Of a stretch of DNA of 64,000 bases, positions 1 to 7,055 are shown in pieces (position 1 is the first letter of the stretch; each line of letters begins with the position of its first letter). The position numbers and the translations under genes were made by a program. The notes under the pieces are model-generated. The model did no database searches and was not told the origin of the DNA. It was given only the letters and a program-made list of their open reading frames with translations. Source of the DNA: Sphingopyxis sp. (GTDB taxonomy: Bacteria; Pseudomonadota; Alphaproteobacteria; Sphingomonadales; Sphingomonadaceae); contig NZ_JAEMQX010000004.1 in NCBI RefSeq assembly GCF_016463645.1, positions 1-64,000 on the forward strand, written 5' to 3'.

Positions 1-89
1 CCCCGCGCCACACGCCGCGGGCGTATGGGCGTCAGATCCCCGGCAAGGTCGTCGATCAGATCGTCGATCGATGCGTCCTTCATCGTCAT
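1..89 (-). CDS. NrsF-like anti-sigma factor, N-terminal fragment
   Basis: Only the first 29 codons lie in the window; the gene runs off the left edge. The readable peptide begins MTMKDASIDDLIDDLAGDL and continues with TPIRP, which resembles the start of NrsF/DUF1109 membrane anti-sigma factors, where a short cytoplasmic N-terminus rich in Asp and Leu leads into six membrane helices. Its ATG overlaps the TGA of the upstream ECF sigma gene (ATGA), so the two are translationally coupled, as is usual for a sigma/anti-sigma pair. The assignment rests on a short peptide plus gene context; the membrane helices that would confirm it are outside the window. Confidence 0.6.
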   Translation of the reverse strand, partial: MTMKDASIDDLIDDLAGDLTPIRPRRVAR

Positions 90-607
90 TCACTTTCAAT
101 CAGTTCGGCGAGCTTCTTGAGCCCGCGATGGATATTCACCTTAACGAGGGATTCGCTCTGGCCACAGATTTGCGAGGCTTCGGCGATCGAGGCCCCCTCG
201 ATCTTGACCAGCATGATCGCCTGCGCCTGCCCGGGGGGCAACAGGGTCAGCAGATGATCGATGCTCAGCCGCGCGTGGACCGCCTCGTCGTCGGCGCCGA
301 CCGCGGCGTCATTGTCGCCCAGTTCGGCCTCGTCGCGCTGGCGGCGCAGCATATCGATCCAGCGATAGCGCGCAATGGCGGCGAGCCAGGGCAGAAAGGC
401 GCGCCCCGCATCCCATGTCGCGAGCTTGCGGTGCATCGACACCAGGGTTTCCTGCACCAGGTCGTCGATATGGTGCGGCGCGATGCGGCGGGCGAAATAG
501 CGTTCGAGCCATTTGCGGCAGGCAGTCAACAGCGCGCGATAGGCCGCCCGGTCGCCGCGCTGCGACGCCGTCATCAGGCGCGCCAACGACGGTTCGTCGA
601 TGCTCAT
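86..607 (-). CDS. ECF-type RNA polymerase sigma factor (sigma-F/NrsF group)
   Basis: This is a sigma-70 family protein of about 173 residues with only regions 2 and 4, as in ECF sigma factors. Region 2 is seen around HHIDDLVQETLVSMHRK and WLAAIARYRWIDMLRR. Region 4 is seen in LLPPGQAQAIMLVKIEG followed by the helix-turn-helix SESLVKVNIHRGLKKL. The start at MSIDEPSLARL (607) was chosen because the open frame upstream (to 679) encodes a signal-peptide-like stretch that makes no sense on a sigma factor; no strong ribosome binding site favours either start. The gene overlaps the following anti-sigma gene by 4 bp. A promoter-like element at 708-733 suggests that it activates its own transcription. 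Family knowledge suggests a metal or oxidative stress regulon; the inducing signal here is unknown. Confidence 0.85.
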   Translation of the reverse strand: MSIDEPSLARLMTASQRGDRAAYRALLTACRKWLERYFARRIAPHHIDDLVQETLVSMHRKLATWDAGRAFLPWLAAIARYRWIDMLRRQRDEAELGDNDAAVGADDEAVHARLSIDHLLTLLPPGQAQAIMLVKIEGASIAEASQICGQSESLVKVNIHRGLKKLAELIESE

Positions 608-707
608 GGCATATGCGTGCCGCATGAGCGCGCCGGGAACGGCAAGGACAAGCGCGGTTGCAAACAACGATCCCTTCATGAAGCGGGTGATGGCGTTTCA
701 TGACCTG

Positions 708-733
708 TTCGCCGATATCACCGCAAAGGTTAC
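708..733 (-). promoter_or_regulatory. Candidate sigma-F-type ECF promoter (GTAACC-N16-CGAA)
   Basis: Read on the minus strand, GTAACC (733-728) is followed after exactly 16 bases by CGAA (711-708), about 100 bp upstream of the ECF sigma start. As I recall it, the motif reported for Caulobacter sigma-F, which also pairs with an NrsF anti-sigma factor, is GTAACC-N16-CGAA. Position and orientation fit autoregulation of the sigma/anti-sigma operon. The match is seen directly; its use is inferred. Confidence 0.55.
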
Positions 734-833
734 ATCGAAACCGGCCATTGGCGGCGGACAATGATTTGGCAGTCCGTCGCGGATGGAATAGGGCCGCGAA
801 CAAGGCTGCGGACGAACGGAGGCAGGTCGACGC

Positions 834-1850
834 ATGAACATTCTTCTGACGGGCGGCGCGGGGTATATCGGCAGCCATGTCGCGGCGCCGCTGGTATCGG
901 CCGGCCACAATGTCGTGTGCTTCGACAATCTGTCGAACAGCGATCCTTCGGTCATGGAGCGGCTCGAAGCCATCACCGGCCGCGCCGTCCCGCTCGTCAC
1001 GGGCGATATCCGCGACGGCGACGCGCTGCGCCAGACAATCCGCGACCATGCGATCGAGGCCGTGATCCATTTCGCCGGCCTGAAAGCCGTCGGCGAATCG
1101 GTCGCCGAGCCGATGAAATATTACGACAACAATGTGCGTGGCACGCTGTCGCTGCTCGAAGCGATGGCCGATTGCGGTGCAAAGACGCTCGTCTTCTCGT
1201 CGAGCGCGACCGTCTATGGCCATCCGCAATATCTGCCGCTCGACGAAAATCACCCGACCTCGGCGACCAATCCCTATGGCCGCACCAAGCTGATGATCGA
1301 GGAAATGCTTGCCGACGTCGCCGCCGCCGACCCCGAATGGCGCATTGCGATCCTGCGCTATTTCAATCCCGTCGGCGCGCATGACAGCGGGCTGATCGGC
1401 GAGAATCCGAACGGCGTCCCGAACAATCTGATGCCCTTCATCAGCCGCGTTGCCGCAGGGCGGCTGGGTGAGCTGTCGGTGTTCGGCAACGATTACGACA
1501 CGCCCGACGGCACCGGCGTGCGCGACTATATCCATGTCGTCGATTTGGCCGACGGCCATGTCGCCGCGCTCGACGCGATTGCGAAAAGCGACCGGCCGCT
1601 GTCGACCTGGAACCTCGGCACCGGCCAGGGCTATTCGGTACTCGACATGCTCAAGGCCTTCGAGCGCGTGAACGGGGTCTCTATCCCCTATCGCATCGCC
1701 CCGCGCCGCGACGGCGACGTCGCGAGCTGCTTCGCCAGCCCCGAACTCGCCGCGAACGAGCTCGGCTGGACGGCCGAGCGCGATCTCGACGCCATGTGTT
1801 CGTCGAGCTGGCGCTTCGAACGCATGCTCGCGACGCGCAACGCCGACTAG
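834..1850 (+). CDS. galE: UDP-glucose 4-epimerase
   Basis: GalE interconverts UDP-glucose and UDP-galactose, feeding galactose into surface polysaccharides. The 338-residue length is standard. The NAD-binding motif TGGAGYIGSH lies at residues 6-15, the catalytic Ser is in SSSATVYG (122-129), and the Tyr/Lys pair is Y148 and K152 in YGRTK. The substrate-binding NPVGAHDSG segment follows at about residue 180. GGAGG lies upstream of the ATG. It is the only plus-strand gene among minus-strand neighbours, and its TAG stop overlaps the TAG stop of the convergent manganese exporter within the tetramer CTAG. It stands about 8 kb from the polysaccharide genes but probably supplies them. Confidence 0.93.
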   Translation: MNILLTGGAGYIGSHVAAPLVSAGHNVVCFDNLSNSDPSVMERLEAITGRAVPLVTGDIRDGDALRQTIRDHAIEAVIHFAGLKAVGESVAEPMKYYDNNVRGTLSLLEAMADCGAKTLVFSSSATVYGHPQYLPLDENHPTSATNPYGRTKLMIEEMLADVAAADPEWRIAILRYFNPVGAHDSGLIGENPNGVPNNLMPFISRVAAGRLGELSVFGNDYDTPDGTGVRDYIHVVDLADGHVAALDAIAKSDRPLSTWNLGTGQGYSVLDMLKAFERVNGVSIPYRIAPRRDGDVASCFASPELAANELGWTAERDLDAMCSSSWRFERMLATRNAD

Positions 1851-2419
1851 CCCAGCCAGCCTGCCGTCTGCACGAGCACCCACAGGCCGATCACGAAAAA
1901 CAGCCCCGCCGCGACGAGGCGTACCTTTGCGAGGTCGACCCGCTTGAGCAGCTCGTGACCAAGGAAGATCGCGGGCACATTGGCGATCATCATCCCGAGC
2001 GTCGTGCCCGCGGTGACCAGAAGAACATTATGATATTGCGCGCCGAGCGCGATCGTCGCGACCTGCGTCTTGTCGCCCATCTCGACGAGGAAGAAGGCGA
2101 CGAGCGTGGTCAGGAAGGCCCCGAACCGGGGCTTCGGCGCCTCATCGTCGTCGAACTTGTCGGGGATCAACGTCCACGCCGCCATCGCGATAAACGACGC
2201 GCCGATCACATAACGGAAGATGTCGCTGTCGAGAAACGCGGCCGCCGACGCACCGAGCAGCGCCGCGAGCGCATGATTGGCGAGCGTCGCGACCAATATG
2301 CCGAGAATGATCGGCATCGGCCGGTTGAAGCGCGTCGCGAGCAGGATCGCAAGCAACTGCGTCTTGTCGCCGATTTCGGCGAGCGCGACGACGGCGGTCG
2401 AGGTGAACAGGGCTTCCAT
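1847..2419 (-). CDS. UPF0016/TMEM165-GDT1 family manganese exporter
   Basis: This is an integral membrane cation exporter of 190 residues with the two signature repeats of the family, EIGDKTQ near residue 16 and EMGDKTQ in the second half, each followed by hydrophobic helices (six predicted in total). Bacterial members such as MneA export Mn2+, and several are controlled by the yybP-ykoY riboswitch; such an element lies directly upstream here (2496-2609), which strongly supports manganese as substrate. The start MEALFTSTAVVAL at 2419 fits the family; a longer frame to 2566 would run back through the riboswitch. GGAG lies 9 nt upstream of the ATG and may be masked by a hairpin (2429-2486). The gene is last in a tamA-tamB-lipoprotein operon. 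Confidence 0.9.
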   Translation of the reverse strand: MEALFTSTAVVALAEIGDKTQLLAILLATRFNRPMPIILGILVATLANHALAALLGASAAAFLDSDIFRYVIGASFIAMAAWTLIPDKFDDDEAPKPRFGAFLTTLVAFFLVEMGDKTQVATIALGAQYHNVLLVTAGTTLGMMIANVPAIFLGHELLKRVDLAKVRLVAAGLFFVIGLWVLVQTAGWLG

Positions 2420-2428
2420 TAATAGACT

Positions 2429-2486
2429 CCGGGGCCGGACGGCTTCGCGATACCAAGTGACATCGAACCCGCCGCCCGGCCCGGAC
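2429..2486 (-). promoter_or_regulatory. Possible expression platform: hairpin masking the exporter's ribosome binding site
   Basis: In the RNA, the arm CCGGGCCGG (2484-2476) can pair with CCGGCCCCGG (2438-2429) with one bulged C. The 3' arm includes the first two bases of the GGAG ribosome binding site (2430-2427) of the manganese exporter gene. It lies just 3' of the riboswitch aptamer, so manganese binding could expose the site by preventing this pairing. The complementarity is seen; the switch mechanism is inferred. Confidence 0.45.
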
Positions 2487-2495
2487 GTAGGTCGA

Positions 2496-2609
2496 CGCCA
2501 TTGGTCTCGCCCAAGCGGTATCCCGCTTCCACCGCGCCACGACCTCTCGGCCGAGTATGTTGACACGGTGGCCCGCCCCGAAGGACGGCTGGCTACTCCC
2601 CAGATGACG
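2496..2609 (-). promoter_or_regulatory. yybP-ykoY manganese riboswitch
   Basis: The minus-strand RNA carries both conserved loops of the class: GGGGAGTAG (2601-2593), whose GAGTA can pair with the TACTC in GTCAACATACTC, and GCGAGACC (2510-2503). Between them lie a hairpin closed by a UUCG tetraloop (CCGTCC/GGGCGG) and a perfect hairpin AAGCGG-GATA-CCGCTT. An outer helix forms between CGTCAT (2609-2604) and ATGGCG (2501-2496). Known members bind Mn2+ and switch on exporter genes, which fits the UPF0016 gene starting at 2419. The aptamer overlaps the end of the upstream lipoprotein gene: the GGGGAGTAG loop contains its last codons and stop. Confidence 0.92.
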
Positions 2610-2814
2610 GAGGCGCGTTAGACGGCCTGGCGTCCGGAGGCAAGCCCTCCGATGCCGACGCTGCTGCCCGGTCGGATTCAGCGATGTCGGCATCCATCGC
2701 CTTCGCGCGCGCCTCGATCTCCTTCGCCGCCTTCTCGTAGCGCTCCTCGAAGCGCGGCTCGTCCTTGCACGCCGCAAGCAGCAACAACGGCACGAGCAGG
2801 ATCGCAGCGCGCAT
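2593..2814 (-). CDS. Small predicted lipoprotein
   Basis: This 73-residue protein begins with a short hydrophobic signal and a lipobox LLAAC at about residues 12-16, so the mature protein would be lipidated at Cys. The rest is charged and predicted helical (EERYEKAAKEIEARAKAM), followed by a Pro/Ser-rich tail. I do not recognise a named family. The ATG at 2814 overlaps the tamB stop (TGATG), indicating translational coupling, so it may be an accessory of the TamAB complex. Its last codons TCT GGG GAG TAG form the invariant loop of the downstream manganese riboswitch, so translating ribosomes would pass over the aptamer's 5' side. Confidence 0.65.
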   Translation of the reverse strand: MRAAILLVPLLLLAACKDEPRFEERYEKAAKEIEARAKAMDADIAESDRAAASASEGLPPDARPSNAPPSSGE

Positions 2815-5800
2815 CAATAATCCTTGCGGTAACGGACGCTGAGATTCGATCCACCCGATCCGCCCGCCTGACTCAGCAGCGACAGCGCCGGGGTCAGGCT
2901 GATTTCGAGCTGGGTCGCGGTATAGCCGCGCGCGTCGGTTATCACCTCCAGATAGATATCCTTGGTGATATACTGCCCCGCCGCCAGCGCCGCGCCGCGC
3001 CCTACCGTGTCGTCGGGACCGAGTACGCGCAGCCGGTCGATCCCCGTCGCCGACTGGAGCGAGCCCAGCGGGCTCAGCCCCCCGCCCCCGCTGCTCAGCG
3101 TGTTGAGCGACGAGGCCAGCTGGACGGCCTGCAGCGGCGACAGCGTCGTGATCGAATCGCCGAACAGGATGCGCGAGACGATTTCATCCTGCGGCAGGCC
3201 GGGAACGCTCGAGAAGGCGATTTGCGGATTGCTCGCGCGACCGGTGACGCTGATACTGACCGTCACGGTCTCGATCGTATCGCTGGCCAGCAGGCGGATC
3301 GCCGGGTCGAAGGCTTCGCCGGTCGGGAAGGTCACCCTGCCCTCCTCGAGCTCGAACGAGCGACCCGCGAAACCCAGCGTCCCGCGCACCAGTTGGATCT
3401 CGCCGGTCACGCGCGGGTCCTGCGTCGTACCGCGCAGCACGACGTCGGCCTTCCATTCGGATTCGAGCCCCATCCCGCTGACATAGATTTCGTCAGGGGC
3501 CTTCAATGCGATATCGAGACGAATGAGGTCGAACAGGCTGCCGCCGACGGCCGCCAGCCCGTCGCCGCTGACGCGGGGGCGCCCTGCGGGAGGCTTGCGC
3601 CGCACGCCGGTGAGCACGGGAACCTGCGCCGCCCCCTCGCGCACGATGCGATAGCGTGTTTCGGGAAGGCGCAGGCTGCCCGACAGCAAGGCGGTCTGCC
3701 CCGCAACCTTTTCGAGCCGTAAATTGCCTGTCGCACGCGCCGCGATATTTTCGCTCCGCGCGAGCCGGGCATTGTCGAGCGTCGCGCTGATGTCCATCGG
3801 ATAGCCGTCGGCCGACGCGAGGCTGACATAACCCTTGGCCTGGATAGTGCCCTCACCGGCACTCGCCGTCAGCTGCTCGATCTCGAGCCGGTTGCCGGTG
3901 AAGCGGCCGTTGACGACCATGCCCGTCAGCCGCGTGCCGAACGCCTGATTCTCGTAGACCATGTCCTTGCCGCGCACGACGCCCTGCAGGCACGGATTCG
4001 AAACGCTGCAGCTGAAATCGGCGGCGACGGCGATCGGTCCCGTCACATGCTGGTCGGCGGGGCCGAAAAAGGAATAGAGCGTGTCGGCGGGGCCGTTGTA
4101 GCGGATGCCGCCGCCGAGCGGGGCCGCCATCAGCCGTTCGGTCCAGCCGCCCGCGCCGGCGCCGAGCGGACGGAGCGACGCCTGCAGCCGCCCGATCACG
4201 CTACCGCGCTTGCGCATCACCGCGCGCGCTTCGCCGCCGTCGGCGAGCAACTTTCCGGCGAAATTGACGTCGACCGGCTGGCTGACCGACGCCGCGGTGG
4301 TGCGCGTGAAGTCGGTGATCGTCAGCCGCGCGTCGGCGCGCGGAAAGCTCTCCGAATCCCTTTGCTCGAAATCGAGGCTGCCCGTCGCACGGCCGCCGAG
4401 CCCCATGTCGGGATAGACGGCGTTGAGGATCGCCATGTTGACGCGCTCGAGCCGGCTCTGGATCATGATCCCGTCGCCGAAACGTCCCGCGATGCGCGCG
4501 CTGCTGCCGCGGCCGAGGCTGACGTTGGTCGGCAGAAGCTCGTAACCGTCGGCACCCGGGATAATGCGCGCGGGCGAGGTGGTGCGGAAATTGATGCCGG
4601 TCGCGCGACCCTGCACCGACGCGCGCCACAGCTTGGGCTGGAGGTCGGCATTCGCCGCGATCCGGAAGGGTACGCCGCTGGTACCCTCAACCAGCGCCTG
4701 CGCGCGGCCCGCGCCGTCGCGATAGTCGATCTTCGCGCGCGCGACGGCGATGTCGAATTCGCGGATCTGCGTTTCGGCGATCTGGATGTCGGCGACGATA
4801 TGCGGCGTGTCGTAAAGCGTGACGTCGGCATCGACGATCGCCGAACCGATCGCGAGCTGCGCCGCTCCGGGCAATACGACGTCGTTCGCGCGGACGTTGA
4901 TCGCCGCCGCCTGATATTGCCCGGCCGCACTCAGCCGGACGAGACCGCCAAGCCCCTGCCCGGCGGCGTTGAGCTCGCCGACGAACGGCCCGGCGTCGCT
5001 CTTCACCAGCCGCCCGTTGAAGCCGATCCCCGACAGGTCGCCCCGCTCGACATCGATCGTCAGCGGGCCTTTGGCCGTGAGCAGCACGACATCGGCGGAT
5101 AGCGGCCCATAGTCGGTTTCGCCCGTCGCCGCGAGGCGGTAACCGTTCGGCGCGCCATTGATCCGCGCGACGAGATTGGCGAGCCCGATCCCGAGCCCCG
5201 GCCGGGCGGCGGTCACCACCGCGCGCGGGTCGCTGATCGTTCCCGCCAGCCGGACGCCGACCGGACCATAGTCGGTCGAATTGGCGCGCGCGGTCAGCCG
5301 GATCTGGCCGTTCGGGGCGTAGCTGCCCTCGCCGCCGGTCACGCGCAGACGCGGCGCCGACAGGCGCAGACCGGAAAAGCGGATGATGCCATCGGTGCCA
5401 TAGCGTACCGCGCTCGACGCCGTCGCGTTGCCGCCGAGGAAATCGCGGACCCCCGAATTGAACAGGCGGGTCGAGCGGGCGCGAACATTGCCGACGATCT
5501 CGAAGCCGCCGCGCGGCGCGGTCTTCAGGTCGGCATCGGTGTCGATATCGAAGATGCCGACGCTCTCGATACGATAATCGTTGATCCGCCCGTCGATCGC
5601 GCCCGTGTAGAATCCCTTGTTGAGGTCGGCGATGACGATCGCCTTCGCGTCGATCCGCGGCGAGCGCAGGCGCAGATTGTCGCTGAGGATACGGCCGTTG
5701 CTGTACGCGAGGTCGCCGTCGAGCCGCACCTGCGCCAGCGTCCCGCCCGCGACGGTATCGAGCCCGCGAATGCGCGCCGCGCGTCCGGCGACGGGGATCA

Positions 5801-7055
5801 CGATCTGGTCGGCATCTACCCGGGCCTTGCCGGCAAGAACGATCTGCTCGACGATGATATCGTTGACCGCGAGGCTGTTCGCATTCGCCTGATAGTCGAC
5901 CGTCGGCAAGGCGAAGGCGCCGTCGAGCGTCGCGGTGGCGCGCAGGCCGTTCGCACGCACCGCCGGCGCGATCGCGCCGGGGCGGAGGATATTGGCGGCA
6001 AGTTTCAGGCCTTCGTAGCGGTTGGTGCCGAGGTCGACCCCGCCGCTGATCCCGAGTTGCGCGGCGTCGGAAGACAGTCGCCCGTCGATCGCCGCCTTGC
6101 GCTTGTCGAGCCGCGCGGTCAGGTCGATCGTCGTTTCGTCGCCCAGCAGCTCGGCGGCCGGCCCATCGGCCAGCATGCGCGACGCTTGCGCCGCGCCCTT
6201 CGCGGTGAAAATGCCGTCACGCCCCGTCAGCGCGACACGCGCGAGCGGCGCCGCGCCGAGGTTCGCGGTCAGATCGCCGTTCCACGCCTTCCAGTCGCCC
6301 CGCCCGTCGAGCTTTGCGGTCAGCGTTTCCTCGAACCCGCCCATCGCCGCGAACACGCCGCCCTTCGGCGCGGCGAGGTCGAGCTTGACCGCGAGCCGGT
6401 TCGCCTCGGGCACCGCATCGAGCACCAGCTTGAGCGCATCGCCCTGGCCGCCGCCGCCCGCAATCGTTTCGGCATCGGCGGTCACCTGCGCGCGGCGATC
6501 GGCGATCGCGACCTTGCCGTTCAGTCGCGCGACCTGCCGCGTTCCGGCGACCGGTGGTTCGAAGATGAAGCGGTCGACGCGAACCAGTCCGACGTCGATG
6601 TCGATATCGGGGAGCAGCGGTTCGCCCGTATCGGGCACGGGTTTGAACTCGGGCAGCTTCCGCATCGTCATCGTCGCGGCAGTCGCCGAGCGGACATCGA
6701 CATGGTTCGCAAGATAACGGATCGGCCGCCAGTCGACCCTCACCTCGGGCGACGCAAGGAAAACGCCCTTGGGATCGGACAGCGTGAAATCGCGAATGAT
6801 CATCCGGCCGTAAAGCGACCCGTCGAGCCGGCCGATGCCGATCTTCATCCCGTTTTCAAATTCATATTTCTCGACCTGGGTGACGACGAAGCGCCGTCCC
6901 GCATCGCTGTTGAGACCGACGAGAAACAGCGCAAAGAGCAGAACGAGGCCAAGGAACGACAGGCCGACCCAGCGCAGGATCGTGAGCGGCCAGGACCGCG
7001 ACGTCTTCGCCGGCGCAGCACCGATGTCTTCGGCGAAGGGCGCCTCGTCCGCCAT
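2814..7055 (-). CDS. tamB: TamB family translocation and assembly module protein
   Basis: TamB is a very large inner-membrane-anchored periplasmic protein that works with TamA in outer membrane protein assembly and, in newer models, in phospholipid transport to the outer membrane. The 1,413-residue product has one N-terminal membrane helix (about residues 24-46, LTILRWVGLSFLGLVLLF), a long region of repeated short beta-strand units with AsmA-like character, and the C-terminal DUF490/TamB domain containing DPRVTGEIQLVRGTLGFAGR and ending with the family-typical ...LSVRYRKDY. It is longer than the roughly 1,260 residues of the E. coli protein. Its ATG overlaps the tamA stop (TGATG), placing it second in the operon. 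Confidence 0.9.
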   Translation of the reverse strand: MADEAPFAEDIGAAPAKTSRSWPLTILRWVGLSFLGLVLLFALFLVGLNSDAGRRFVVTQVEKYEFENGMKIGIGRLDGSLYGRMIIRDFTLSDPKGVFLASPEVRVDWRPIRYLANHVDVRSATAATMTMRKLPEFKPVPDTGEPLLPDIDIDVGLVRVDRFIFEPPVAGTRQVARLNGKVAIADRRAQVTADAETIAGGGGQGDALKLVLDAVPEANRLAVKLDLAAPKGGVFAAMGGFEETLTAKLDGRGDWKAWNGDLTANLGAAPLARVALTGRDGIFTAKGAAQASRMLADGPAAELLGDETTIDLTARLDKRKAAIDGRLSSDAAQLGISGGVDLGTNRYEGLKLAANILRPGAIAPAVRANGLRATATLDGAFALPTVDYQANANSLAVNDIIVEQIVLAGKARVDADQIVIPVAGRAARIRGLDTVAGGTLAQVRLDGDLAYSNGRILSDNLRLRSPRIDAKAIVIADLNKGFYTGAIDGRINDYRIESVGIFDIDTDADLKTAPRGGFEIVGNVRARSTRLFNSGVRDFLGGNATASSAVRYGTDGIIRFSGLRLSAPRLRVTGGEGSYAPNGQIRLTARANSTDYGPVGVRLAGTISDPRAVVTAARPGLGIGLANLVARINGAPNGYRLAATGETDYGPLSADVVLLTAKGPLTIDVERGDLSGIGFNGRLVKSDAGPFVGELNAAGQGLGGLVRLSAAGQYQAAAINVRANDVVLPGAAQLAIGSAIVDADVTLYDTPHIVADIQIAETQIREFDIAVARAKIDYRDGAGRAQALVEGTSGVPFRIAANADLQPKLWRASVQGRATGINFRTTSPARIIPGADGYELLPTNVSLGRGSSARIAGRFGDGIMIQSRLERVNMAILNAVYPDMGLGGRATGSLDFEQRDSESFPRADARLTITDFTRTTAASVSQPVDVNFAGKLLADGGEARAVMRKRGSVIGRLQASLRPLGAGAGGWTERLMAAPLGGGIRYNGPADTLYSFFGPADQHVTGPIAVAADFSCSVSNPCLQGVVRGKDMVYENQAFGTRLTGMVVNGRFTGNRLEIEQLTASAGEGTIQAKGYVSLASADGYPMDISATLDNARLARSENIAARATGNLRLEKVAGQTALLSGSLRLPETRYRIVREGAAQVPVLTGVRRKPPAGRPRVSGDGLAAVGGSLFDLIRLDIALKAPDEIYVSGMGLESEWKADVVLRGTTQDPRVTGEIQLVRGTLGFAGRSFELEEGRVTFPTGEAFDPAIRLLASDTIETVTVSISVTGRASNPQIAFSSVPGLPQDEIVSRILFGDSITTLSPLQAVQLASSLNTLSSGGGGLSPLGSLQSATGIDRLRVLGPDDTVGRGAALAAGQYITKDIYLEVITDARGYTATQLEISLTPALSLLSQAGGSGGSNLSVRYRKDY

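Noticed and set aside
309-1883. Open frame of 524 codons on the minus strand across galE and the sigma region
   Set aside because: It is antisense to galE and overlaps the sigma gene; composition is Arg/Gly/Ala-rich with no recognisable motif.
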